NCBI RefSeq assembly: GCF_030811595.1 | Contig: NZ_JAUSRB010000002.1 | Location: 3,844,001 to 3,908,000, forward strand | Reading direction: 5' to 3' | DNA length: 64,000 bases | Origin: Streptosporangium brasiliense | Lineage (GTDB): Bacteria; Actinomycetota; Actinomycetes; Streptosporangiales; Streptosporangiaceae | Shown here: positions 40,928 through 53,014 of the stretch, piece after piece | Numbering within the stretch: position 1 is the stretch's first letter | How the letters are laid out: each line of letters begins with the position of its first letter | Notes under the pieces: generated by a model | What the model was told of the DNA's origin: nothing | Database searches by the model: none | The model's input: the letters and a program-made list of their open reading frames with translations, nothing else | Translations under genes and position numbers: made by a program

Positions 40928-41730
40928 GCGGCGGAGCAGCCGGACCAGACCCGACGGCGCGGGCGCACGCGGCGGGCCCGGACCCGCGCGGCCGGACGGG
41001 ACCCGGGACGGGCGCGGCCACGGGCGGCCCCGGCACGGGCGCGGCCACGGGCGGCCCCGGCACGGGGAGCAGGGAGCTGATCCTGTCGCGGATCCGCGCG
41101 GCGGTGGCCGGGGCGCCGGAGCCCGGGATCACCCGCGCCTACCGCACGTCGCCGGACCAGGCCGGGGCGGTGGAGCTGTTCGCCGAGCGGGTGGCCGACT
41201 ACCGGGCCGTCGTGCACGTGGTGGACGCGGACGAGGTGGCCGGGGCGATCACGGCGGCGCTGGGACGCCGGGCGGCCGGCCGGGTGGTCGTCCCCGACGG
41301 GCTGCCGGAGGAGTGGGCGCGGGCCGTGCGGTCGGCCGTCGAGGCGGGAGCCGTACCCCTCGGGCGAGGAACGTCCGGGGCCGGAGCGGCCGCGATCATG
41401 CGGGACGCGCCCGCGCTGAGCGCGGCGGAGCTGGACGCGGCCGACGGCGTGGTCACCTCCTGCGCGGTGGGGATCGCGGAGACCGGCACGATCGTGCTGG
41501 ACGCCGGCCCCGGGCAGGGGCGACGGGCGCTGACCCTGGTGCCGGACTACCACCTGTGCGTGGTCCGGGCCGACCAGATCGTCGCGGGCGTGCCCGAGGC
41601 CGTCGGCCGGCTCGACCCGTTACGGCCGCTGACCTGGATCAGCGGTCCCTCCGCGACCAGTGACATCGAGCTGAACCGGGTCGAGGGCGTGCACGGCCCC
41701 CGGACGCTGGAGGTCGTGATCGCCCGCTGA
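40924..41730 (+). CDS. lutC: Lactate utilisation protein LutC (LUD domain)
   Basis: 268 residues. The LUD domain runs from about residue 50 to the end, with VVTSCAVGIAETGTIVLDA and the final SDIELNRVEGVHGP motif characteristic of LutC. The first 48 residues are a Gly/Thr/Ala/Pro-rich extension containing a duplicated nine-residue GTGAATGGP unit encoded by a 27-bp tandem repeat; Bacillus LutC lacks it. It completes the lutABC operon. Confidence 0.93.
   Translation: MSGGAAGPDPTARAHAAGPDPRGRTGPGTGAATGGPGTGAATGGPGTGSRELILSRIRAAVAGAPEPGITRAYRTSPDQAGAVELFAERVADYRAVVHVVDADEVAGAITAALGRRAAGRVVVPDGLPEEWARAVRSAVEAGAVPLGRGTSGAGAAAIMRDAPALSAAELDAADGVVTSCAVGIAETGTIVLDAGPGQGRRALTLVPDYHLCVVRADQIVAGVPEAVGRLDPLRPLTWISGPSATSDIELNRVEGVHGPRTLEVVIAR
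41008..41061 (+). repeat. 27-bp tandem repeat, 2 copies, in lutC 5' end
   Basis: Two identical units (41008-41034, 41035-41061) encode the GTGAATGGP duplication in the N-terminal extension of LutC. Further repeats of CACCGTTCCTCCGC type follow the lutC stop (41738-41782). Confidence 0.9.
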
Positions 41731-41933
41731 CCGTCACCCTTCCTCCGCACCGTTCCTCCGCTCCTCCGCACCGTTCCTCCGCGTCCGGACCGGCCCCTCA
41801 CCCGTTCCCCGGCCTCCTCGGCTCCCTCGGCGGGCGGGCACCCGGTTGCGCGGGCGCGCCCGGCTGCGGTGAGCTGGGATACGTGCCCGGCGACGGGCCG
41901 TGGGACACCCGCTCCGCGTGGCAGGGAGGGCAT

Positions 41934-42476
41934 GTGACCGCCTTAGCACCCGACACGTCCGTCCGGACCGGACGGCTCACGCTCCGCCCCTTCGCCCCGG
42001 CCGACGCCGGCCGGATCCGCGCCGTGATCGGGGCGCGTCACGCCTTCCTGCCGCCGGGCGCGCCCGGTCACCCGTCCGGCATCGCCCAGTGGCTCGCCCA
42101 CGGCGTGCACGAGCTGCGCCGCTCCGGCCAGGGCGTGCACCTGGCGATGGACGCCGACGGGCTCATCGTCGGCGCGATCAGCCTGTTCAAGACCCTGTGG
42201 GGCGCCGGGACCACCGAGATCGGCTACGGCGTGCACCCGCTGCACCGGGGGCGCGGCTACGCCCCCGAGGCCGTGCGCGGCCTGACCCGCTGGGCGTTCG
42301 AGACGACCGCCCTGCGCCGGATCGAGCTCCGCGCCCACCTGGACAACACCGCCTCCCTCCGGGTCGCGGAGAAGGCCGGGTTCGTCAGGGAGGGCGTATT
42401 GCGCGCCGCGGAGATGGAGGACGACGGCCCGCACGACGTCGTGGTGTTCGGCCTGCTCAGAAGCGACCTGGCCTGA
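41934..42476 (+). CDS. GNAT N-acetyltransferase (RimJ/RimL-like)
   Basis: 180 residues from GTG at 41934, with GGGAGGG upstream; an ATG at 41883 has no binding site. The GNAT acetyl-CoA motif A is YGVHPLHRGRGYAPEAVRGL and motif B follows with ELRAHLDNTASLRVAEKAGF. This subfamily acetylates protein N termini or small-molecule amines; the substrate is unknown. It stands alone between lutC and cbiX. Confidence 0.88.
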   Translation: MTALAPDTSVRTGRLTLRPFAPADAGRIRAVIGARHAFLPPGAPGHPSGIAQWLAHGVHELRRSGQGVHLAMDADGLIVGAISLFKTLWGAGTTEIGYGVHPLHRGRGYAPEAVRGLTRWAFETTALRRIELRAHLDNTASLRVAEKAGFVREGVLRAAEMEDDGPHDVVVFGLLRSDLA

Positions 42477-42552
42477 TCGGGCGCGCGCCGTGCCGGTGCC
42501 GTCCGCGGCGCCGCCGGCGGGGAGCGTCCGGCCGTGTCCCGGTCGTCTTTAC

Positions 42553-42591
42553 ATATCCGTTACCTGTCCATGCCGCGACGTTATCGGATAT
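42553..42591. promoter_or_regulatory. Inverted repeat upstream of cbiX
   Basis: ATATCCG (42553-42559) and CGGATAT (42585-42591) are perfect 7-base arms 25 bases apart, in an AT-richer pocket 56 bases before the start codon. It may be a repressor site or part of the promoter. Confidence 0.4.
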
Positions 42592-42646
42592 CCTCGCGAG
42601 TCGCCGTTGCGTATTCCCAGGTCAAGGTCATTGGAGTCCCGTTTCT

Positions 42647-43474
42647 ATGAAGCCGCCGCTGCTGCTCATCGGGCAGGGCTCACACGACGACAACGGATCT
42701 GCTGAATTCGGCAGGTTCGTCCACCGGCTCCGCTGCCGCCTGGACCAGACGGCCGCCGCCGTGTCCGGCGGATACGTCTCCAAGGCGAGGCCGCGCCTCA
42801 GCGACTCGATCGCCTCGCTGATCGCGCACGGGCACCACCGCATGGTGGCGCTGCCGCTGACCCTCACCGGAGACGCCCGGATCGACGCCGACATCCCGGC
42901 GGCGATGGCCCGCGAGCACGCGCGGCACCCCATGCTCACCTGCGACTACGGCCGTCCCCTGGGCTCCGACCCCCGCATCCTGGCACTGCTCGCCGAGCGC
43001 CTGGCCGACGCCGCGGCCGAGGTCGCCAGCCTCCGCCTGGTCCCGGCGGCCGCGGGACCGCTGGACGACGAGCCCGAGCGCATCGAGATCGGCGAGACCG
43101 CGGTGGTCCTGGTCGGCGACGGCTCCACCAGCCCCGCCTCCAACGCCGACGTGCACCGGGTCTCCCGCCTGTTCTGGGAGACCCACGCCCACGAATACAT
43201 GACGGTGGAGACCGCCTTCGTCTCCCTCACCCCGCCCGGCGTCCCGGGCGGCATCGAACGCTGCCGCCGCCTCGGCGCCAAGCGTGTGATCGTCGTGCCC
43301 TACCTGCTGTTCGCCGGCGGCGTGCTGGATCGCGTCTGGGCCCAGGCCATGGCCTACGCCGCGGGCCACCCGGAGCTGGACGTCCGCTGCGCCGACGTCA
43401 TCGGCGACTGCGAGGGCCTGGCCGACGTGGTCATCGAGCGCTACGAGGAGGCGCTCAGCGGCATCGCCTGGTGA
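42647..43474 (+). CDS. cbiX: Sirohydrochlorin chelatase CbiX/SirB-type
   Basis: 275 residues from ATG at 42647; GGAG lies 12 bases upstream. The N-terminal LLLIGQGSHD contains the metal-binding His and there are two related halves, as in two-domain CbiX proteins; the second begins TAVVLVGDGSTSPASNADVH and has a YLLFAGGVLDRV strand-turn. It inserts Co2+ or Fe2+ into sirohydrochlorin. Neighbouring cobT and cysG support the role in the cobalamin/sirohaem branch point. The second-half motif has Asp where a His is usual, so one active centre may be degenerate. Confidence 0.85.
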   Translation: MKPPLLLIGQGSHDDNGSAEFGRFVHRLRCRLDQTAAAVSGGYVSKARPRLSDSIASLIAHGHHRMVALPLTLTGDARIDADIPAAMAREHARHPMLTCDYGRPLGSDPRILALLAERLADAAAEVASLRLVPAAAGPLDDEPERIEIGETAVVLVGDGSTSPASNADVHRVSRLFWETHAHEYMTVETAFVSLTPPGVPGGIERCRRLGAKRVIVVPYLLFAGGVLDRVWAQAMAYAAGHPELDVRCADVIGDCEGLADVVIERYEEALSGIAW

Positions 43475-43514
43475 CCCTCCCGGGAGGCCCCGTTTCCAGG
43501 GGACACTAGACGGT

Positions 43515-44729
43515 ATGACCATCCTTGAGCAGACCGTCGCCGCGATCCGGCCCGCCGACCCGGCGGCTCTCGCCGGGGCCCGGGCCCACCAGGACAGCCT
43601 GACCAAGCCCCGGGGCGCCCTGGGCGTGCTGGAGGAGGTGGCCGTACGGCTGGCGGGGGCCGCCGGCGTCAGCCCGCCGCCGCTCCCGGTCCCGGCGGCT
43701 CTGGCGATCTTCGCGGCCGACCACGGCGTCCACGCCCAGGGCGTGACCCCGTGGCCGCAGGAGGTCACCGTGCAGATGGTCGGCAACTTCCTCGCCGGCG
43801 GCGCGGTGGCCAACGCCTTCGCCGCCCAGATCGGCGCCTCGGTGACCGTGGTGGACGTCGGCGTGGCCGCCGACCTGCCCCCCGCGCCGGGCCTGACGGT
43901 CAGCAAGGTCGCCTACGGCACCGCCGACCTGTCCCTCGGGCCGGCGATGACCGCCGGGCAGGTGGTCGCGGCGCTGGAGGCCGGGATCGCGGTGGCCCGC
44001 GACCTCGTGGAGCAGGGCGCCCGCTGCCTGGTCACCGGGGACATGGGCATCGCCAACACCACCGCCTCGGCCGCGCTGATCTGCGCGTTCACCGGCCGGG
44101 ACGCGGCCGCTGTGACCGGCAGGGGCACCGGGGTCGACGACGAGACCCTGGCCCGCAAGGTCGAGGTGGTCCGGCGGGCCCTGCGGGCGAACGGCCTGCC
44201 GGGAGGAGCGGGCGGCGCGTCCGGGGAGGGTCTGCCGGGAGGGTCGGATGGCGTGTCCGCGGCGGGCCTTCCGAAGGGCCTTCCGGGAGGAGCGGGCGGT
44301 GTGTCCGGGGAGGGCCCGTCGACAGGGCCGGGCGGCGCGTCCGCGGAGGGCCGGGCGGTGCCGGCGCTGGAGATCCTGGCCGCGGTGGGCGGCCTGGAGC
44401 ACGCCGCGATCGCCGGGTTCATCCTGGGCGGGGCGGCTCTCAGGGTGCCGGTCATCCTCGACGGCGTCATCGCGGGATCGGCGGCGCTGGCGGCGGCGGC
44501 GCTGGCCCCCGCCGTGGTGGACCACTGCGTGGCCGGACACCGTTCGGCCGAACCCGGCCACGCCGCCGCGCTCGCTCATCTCGGCCTGCGTCCCCTGGTC
44601 GAGCTGGAACTCCGGCTCGGGGAGGGCACCGGCGGCCTGCTCGCCCACCCCATCGTCTGCGCCGCCGTCAGGGTGATGCACGAGGTGGCGACCTTCGATT
44701 CGGCCGGGGTCACCGACAAGGAGGCGTGA
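43515..44729 (+). CDS. cobT: Nicotinate-nucleotide:DMB phosphoribosyltransferase CobT
   Basis: 404 residues, about 50 more than usual. Family blocks are DSLTKPRGALGVLE near the start, FAADHGVHAQGVTPWP, TGDMGIANTTASAAL, GRGTGVDDETLARK and the final HPIVCAAVRVMHEVATF. The enzyme makes alpha-ribazole phosphate, the lower-ligand precursor of cobalamin. Between GRGTGVDDE-KVEVVRRAL and EILAAVGGLEHAAIAG lies a Gly/Ser-rich insertion (about residues 228-280) made of four 12-residue repeats. It sits in a loop, so activity could be kept. Confidence 0.93.
   Translation: MTILEQTVAAIRPADPAALAGARAHQDSLTKPRGALGVLEEVAVRLAGAAGVSPPPLPVPAALAIFAADHGVHAQGVTPWPQEVTVQMVGNFLAGGAVANAFAAQIGASVTVVDVGVAADLPPAPGLTVSKVAYGTADLSLGPAMTAGQVVAALEAGIAVARDLVEQGARCLVTGDMGIANTTASAALICAFTGRDAAAVTGRGTGVDDETLARKVEVVRRALRANGLPGGAGGASGEGLPGGSDGVSAAGLPKGLPGGAGGVSGEGPSTGPGGASAEGRAVPALEILAAVGGLEHAAIAGFILGGAALRVPVILDGVIAGSAALAAAALAPAVVDHCVAGHRSAEPGHAAALAHLGLRPLVELELRLGEGTGGLLAHPIVCAAVRVMHEVATFDSAGVTDKEA
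44196..44351 (+). repeat. 36-bp in-frame tandem repeat inside cobT, 4 copies
   Basis: Units start at 44196, 44232, 44280 and 44316, with a 12-base spacer before the third. Each ends GTCCGGGGAGGG or GTCCGCGGAGGG or GTCCGCGGCGGG and encodes twelve residues of the type LPGGAGG(A/V)SGEG. Confidence 0.85.
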
Positions 44730-44780
44730 CCTGCGCACGGTCCGGACACCACCGGTGAATCGCGGTCAGCCCTTTCTTTA

Positions 44781-44794
44781 CCCTGTTAACACGG
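44781..44794. promoter_or_regulatory. GTTAAC-centred palindrome upstream of cysG
   Basis: CCCTGTTAACACGG contains a perfect TGTTAACA palindrome with further partial symmetry, about 90 bases before the cysG start in an AT-richer region. It is a candidate operator for the operon cysG-dynA-dynB. Confidence 0.35.
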
Positions 44795-44882
44795 GGGCAG
44801 CAAACAGCAGACCATTAGCCGGTAGGTTTACCTCTTAAGACGCCATGCTTCACCATTCATCGCGAACGGGAGATCTGTCACC

Positions 44883-46111
44883 ATGTCGCCCTACCTGCTC
44901 GGTTTGCAACTTTCCGGGCGGCGGGTGCTCGTCGTGGGCGGAGGACGCGTCGCCCAGCGGCGGGTCCCGGCGCTGCTGGACGCCGGTGCCCTGGTCACCA
45001 TCGTCTCGACGAGCGTCACCCACGCCCTCGACGATCTCATCGCGACCGGCCGCGTGACCTGGGAGGCCAGGCCGTACCAGGTCGGTGACGTGGACGGCGC
45101 CTGGCTGGTCCAGGCCTGCACCGACGACCGCGCGGTCAACACCGCGGTGGCGGCCGAGGCGGAGGCCAAGCGGGTCTGGTGCGTGCGCGCCGACGACAAG
45201 GACGCGTCGGCGGCCTGGACCCCCGCCAGCGGCCGGGTGGACGAGATCAGCGTGGCGATCACCGCCGGCGGCGACCCCCGCCGCGCCGCGGGGATCAGGG
45301 ACGCCGTCGTGGGAGCACTCCGCGACGGCACGGTCGACGCCCGGCGCAACCGCACCAAGCCGGTCGGCGTCGCCCTGGTCGGCGGCGGTCCCGGCGACCC
45401 CGGCCTGATCACCGTCCGGGGGCGGCAGCTGCTCGCCCAGGCCGACGTGGTCATCGCCGACCGCCTCGCCCCGCAGGCCCTGCTCGACGAGCTCTCCCCG
45501 GACGTCGAGCTGATCGACGCCGCGAAGATCCCCTACGGCCGCTACATGGCCCAGGAGAAGATCAACGAGCTGCTGATCGAGCACGCGAAGCAGGGCAAGT
45601 TCGTGGTCCGGCTCAAGGGGGGCGACCCGTTCGTCTTCGGCCGGGGCGGCGAGGAGATGCTCGCCTGCGCCCGTGAGGGCATCCCGGTCCTCGTCGTCCC
45701 CGGGATCACCAGCCCGGTCGCGGTGCCCGCCGCGGCCAACGTGCCGGTGACGCACCGTGGCGTGAGCCAGGAGTTCCATGTGATCTCCGTGCACGTTCCG
45801 CCCGGCGATGCCAGATCCACCGTCGACTGGCCGAATCTGGCACGGTCCGGCGGAACCCTGGTGCTCATGATGGCCGTCGAACGGATCGGAACAATCGCCG
45901 AAACGCTTATCCGAGACGGACGTTCGCCAGAAACTCCCGTAATGGTGGTACAGGACGGTACTCTTCCCACCCAACGCGCTCTTTACGCCACGCTCTCCAC
46001 CGTGGCCGAGCGCGTGACCGCGGCTGGGATTCGGCCACCTGCGATCGTGATCGTCGGCGATGTCGTGAAGGTCGGCCAGGAGGTCGAGATGGTTCGAGCG
46101 GAGCGGGTACC

Positions 46112-46115
<4 letters not shown>
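44883..46115 (+). CDS. cysG: Sirohaem synthase: precorrin-2 dehydrogenase + uroporphyrinogen-III methyltransferase (CysG)
   Basis: 410 residues. Residues 1-150 form the Met8-like NAD-binding domain (VLVVGGGRVAQRRVPALLDAG) that oxidises precorrin-2. Residues 157-405 are the S-adenosylmethionine-dependent SUMT domain, with VGGGPGDPGLITVRG, VVIADRL and LKGGDPFVFGRGGEE. The product precorrin-2/sirohydrochlorin feeds both sirohaem and cobalamin, fitting cbiX and cobT upstream. The GTG of the dynamin-like gene overlaps its stop (GTGA), so the two are translationally coupled. Confidence 0.94.
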
Positions 46116-49888
<3,773 letters not shown>

Positions 49889-50030
49889 GGAGCCGGCCAG
49901 GAGCGGGGAGCGGCCCGCGGCGGGGAGCGGGCCCGGCGTGGTGAGCGGAGTGTTCCCGGAGCGTGCCTCCGGCACGACGGCCCGTGAGATACGAGCGATC
50001 CGCGCAGCGGACGAGGAACGGTAAGCGAGC

Positions 50031-51674
50031 ATGACCACTGTTGGCACCACCCAGACGCGCCAGGGGATCGGCAGCCGGCTCGCCGCGCTGGCCCGGATCG
50101 TGGAGCTGGGGCCGGGCAGAGTCGACCCCAAGCTCCTGGCCGAGTCGGGGCAGTTGCTGCTGCGCGCCGGTGACAGGCTCAAGCTCTCCTCCGACCACAC
50201 CGTGGTCGCGCTCGCCGGGGGCACCGGCAGCGGCAAGTCCACCCTGTTCAACTCGGTCTCCGGGCTGGAGCTGTCGCCCACCGGCGTCCGCCGCCCGACC
50301 ACGGCACGCACCCACGCCTGCGTCTGGGGCCTGGACGGCGCCGGCCCGCTGCTCGACTGGCTGCAGATCCAGTGGCGGCACCGCTTCGCCCGGGCCAGCG
50401 CCCTGGACAAGGGCGAAGGCCGCCTCCACGGGCTGATCCTGCTGGACCTGCCCGACCACGACTCCATCCGGGCGCTCACCGACACCGAGGCCGACCGGCT
50501 GATCCAGGTCGCCGACCTCGTCGTGTGGGTGCTCGACCCGCAGAAGTACGCCGACGCCTCCACACACCGCCGCTACGTGACCGAACTGGCCGGGCACGAC
50601 GCGGTGACGATCTTCGTGCTCAACCAGGCCGACCGGCTGGAGCCGGAGGAGCTGGCCGAGTGCGTCGCGGACCTGGAGGACCTGCTCCGCCGCGAGGGCG
50701 TCGAGAATCCCGTCATCGTCACCACCTCGGCGATCACCGGCAGGGGGGTGGACGGCCTCAAGGCGGTCCTCGCCGAGACCGTGACCAGGCGCCGGGCCGC
50801 GGTCCAGCGGCTGGAGGCCGACCTCGACCGGCTCACGCTCCGCCTGGCGAAGATCATGCCGGACGGTGAGGTCCCGGCCGCCTCCGCCTCCATCGACGAC
50901 GCCCGCCGGATCGGCCTGACCGACGCGCTCTGCGACGCCGTCGGCGTGCCGGCGGTCGGCGAGGCGATGGAGAACGTCTACGGCGTGCGGTCCATGGAGT
51001 GGGTCGGCTGGCCGTACACCCGTTGGGCCGCCAAGCTCCGGCCCGACCCGCTGAACAGCCTGCGGCTGGGCGACCTCAGGGACGAGATCCGGGGTCTCAC
51101 CGGCGGCTCGGTCAGCGCGCAGCCGGCCGAGGTGGACAACGCGGTGCAGGCTCTCGTCGACGGGCTGACCTCCGGCATGCACGAGGCCTGGCGCAACGGG
51201 ATCAGGGACGCCGCCCGCTCCCGCTCGCTCCAGCTGCCGCAGGTGCTGTCGGAGGAGCTGTCGGAGGTCGCCCCGCGCCTGGACCGGGTCCCCTCCTGGT
51301 GGCGGCTGCTCCTCATCTGGCAGTACCTGCTGGTCCTGCTGTTCGTCGCGGGTCTCGCCTGGTGCGGTACGGCTCTCGCCTACGGTGTGTTCGGCGTCGG
51401 GACGCTGCCGGCGGGCCTGGCGGTGTTCGGTGAGGCGGCCTCGCTGCCGTGGGTCGGGCTGATGGCGCTCTCGGTCCTCGGGCTCGGCCTGCTCACCGCG
51501 GTGGCCAGCCGTAACTTCGTCGCGCTCGGCGCGGGCGGCGAGCGCGACCGGCTGGAGCGGGAGATGCGCCGCAGGGTCGGCGGGGTCGCCGGAAGCATGG
51601 TGATCGAGCCGGTGGAGCGCGAGCTGGCCCGATACAACGAGTTCTACTCCGCCATGCGGGGCGTGCAGGGCTGA
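50031..51674 (+). CDS. Dynamin-like membrane GTPase (DynB-like)
   Basis: 547 residues. The GTPase domain has P-loop GGTGSGKST (about 65), TGVRRPTTA switch, G3 LLDLPDHDS (about 138) and G4 NQAD (about 198). Two transmembrane segments near residues 425-445 and 465-490 form a hairpin, followed by an amphipathic C-terminal helix. The two-GTPase tandem with the following SSB gene matches the Streptomyces dynA-dynB-ssbB order as recalled (SCO2685-2683), where both dynamins act at sporulation septa. It shares the GVRRPTT switch with the upstream GTPase, so the two are paralogues. A 142-base gap separates them. Confidence 0.85.
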   Translation: MTTVGTTQTRQGIGSRLAALARIVELGPGRVDPKLLAESGQLLLRAGDRLKLSSDHTVVALAGGTGSGKSTLFNSVSGLELSPTGVRRPTTARTHACVWGLDGAGPLLDWLQIQWRHRFARASALDKGEGRLHGLILLDLPDHDSIRALTDTEADRLIQVADLVVWVLDPQKYADASTHRRYVTELAGHDAVTIFVLNQADRLEPEELAECVADLEDLLRREGVENPVIVTTSAITGRGVDGLKAVLAETVTRRRAAVQRLEADLDRLTLRLAKIMPDGEVPAASASIDDARRIGLTDALCDAVGVPAVGEAMENVYGVRSMEWVGWPYTRWAAKLRPDPLNSLRLGDLRDEIRGLTGGSVSAQPAEVDNAVQALVDGLTSGMHEAWRNGIRDAARSRSLQLPQVLSEELSEVAPRLDRVPSWWRLLLIWQYLLVLLFVAGLAWCGTALAYGVFGVGTLPAGLAVFGEAASLPWVGLMALSVLGLGLLTAVASRNFVALGAGGERDRLEREMRRRVGGVAGSMVIEPVERELARYNEFYSAMRGVQG

Positions 51675-51807
51675 GCCCGCGCCGTCCACAGCTCCCGTCC
51701 GGCGCCGGCGGTAATCCACAGAGCGTGATTCGGCGGCCTGTGCCGGGGGCGGCCCGGGCCATCGTGTCTCCCAGGCCACGGGCAGTCCGCCCGCTCTCAA
51801 GGGAGAC

Positions 51808-52509
51808 ATGATGAACGACATCTACGTCACGCTGACCGGCAACGTCGCGGCTCCGCCGCGCCAGCACACCTTCCCCGACGGCTCACGGGTCACCTCGCTC
51901 AAGGTCGCCTCGACGAGCCGTTACTTCGACAGGGAGAAGCAGCAGTGGTGCAACGGTGAGACGACCTACTTCGGTGTCCGCTGCTTCCGCGGGCTCGCCG
52001 ACAACGTCGCCCAGTCGGTCCACGTGGGCCAGCCGATCGTGGTCCAGGGGCGACTGCGGATCCGCGAGTTCACCCATGAGGGCCAGCGGCGCTTCATGCC
52101 CGAGGTGGAGGCCGGCTCGCTCGGGCACGACCTGCGCTGGGGCCTGGGGAGCTTCAGCAAGCCGCAGCGGCAGGGGGTGGCCCCCTCGCTGGGGCGCGAG
52201 GAGCGGATCGAGCTCGACCATGAGACCTACGACTGGGCCATGGGCGGTGCCGTCCCCGCGGCGGCCGGGGCCGCCGGCGCGCTGAGCCTGGTGAAGGACG
52301 GGCCGGACGAGGGGGAGAGGGCCGGGGCGGGGAGGGGCCTGACGTGGGCGGGCGCCGCCGGGACCGGGCCGAACACGGAAGATCACGGCGTGTCCGAGGG
52401 GGAGACGGGGGCCGAACAGGAGAAGATGATCGCCAGGGGGGCGGACATGACCGACGGAGATTCCACGGACGAGACGCCGTGGCCCACGGAGGCGCGCATG
52501 GCGGCCTGA
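51808..52509 (+). CDS. ssbB: Single-stranded DNA-binding protein (SsbB-like)
   Basis: 233 residues with AAGGGAGAC upstream. The OB fold (about residues 1-112) reads NDIYVTLTGNVAAPPRQHTF and continues with FGVRCFRGLADNVAQSV and VVQGRLRIREF. The C-terminal 120 residues are acidic/Gly-rich and lack the DDDIPF-type tip through which SsbA recruits replication partners, as in Streptomyces SsbB, which acts in chromosome segregation during sporulation (known). The tail is longer than in that SsbB. The stop codon lies in the first unit of a 15-bp repeat. Confidence 0.87.
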   Translation: MMNDIYVTLTGNVAAPPRQHTFPDGSRVTSLKVASTSRYFDREKQQWCNGETTYFGVRCFRGLADNVAQSVHVGQPIVVQGRLRIREFTHEGQRRFMPEVEAGSLGHDLRWGLGSFSKPQRQGVAPSLGREERIELDHETYDWAMGGAVPAAAGAAGALSLVKDGPDEGERAGAGRGLTWAGAAGTGPNTEDHGVSEGETGAEQEKMIARGADMTDGDSTDETPWPTEARMAA

Positions 52510-52542
52510 GACATGGTGGCCTGAGGCATGACGGCCTGGACG
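52498..52542 (+). repeat. 15-bp tandem repeat, 3 copies, across the ssb stop codon
   Basis: ATGGCGGCCTGAGAC, ATGGTGGCCTGAGGC and ATGACGGCCTGGACG follow one another at 52498, 52513 and 52528. The first holds the last codons and TGA of ssb; the second repeats the stop in the same frame. Confidence 0.9.
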
Positions 52543-53014
52543 GACCACTGCCGGCGAGGGGCGCGCACGGCGCCCGAGACGGGCCGCCGCCGACAGGGGC
52601 GCTGTCGGCAGGCGGGGCAGAGGCTTTCCGGCAGCCGGAAGGCAGGGGCTTCCCGACGGCGGTTCGCGCATCTCCGGCGAGGAGTGAAGTGAGGTGTGTC
52701 CCGGAAGGGGACCGGAGCGAAAGAGGAGGGGGCATCGGCCGAGCGCGGTCGGTGCCCCGCCGGACGAGCGCGGAGACGCCGAGGAAACGGCCGATGGTCT
52801 TGCCCGTGTCAGATGCCCGAAGCACCTGTTAGGTCCAGGTCACGCCCCGCAGCATGGCTGCTCCTTTCCCACACGGTCCGCTCGCGGAGTGAGCGATTCC
52901 CAGTCGTGGGCCACCTGATGGGAGACCCACTCTGCCAAAGGTAGCGGTTGCTGTCGCGCGGCGCACACTCCGCAACTATCGTGTTACACATCGTTAGTCG
53001 GAGAAGGGGGCGAC
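52510..53014. other. 505-base intergenic region between ssb and the GGDEF gene
   Basis: After the 15-bp repeats no gene is supported; short frames have no ribosome binding sites. A hairpin TTCCGG-CAG-CCGGAA at 52626-52640 may terminate the dynamin-ssb operon. The last 40 bases are AT-richer, and GGAGAAGGGGG lies before the GGDEF start. Confidence 0.45.
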
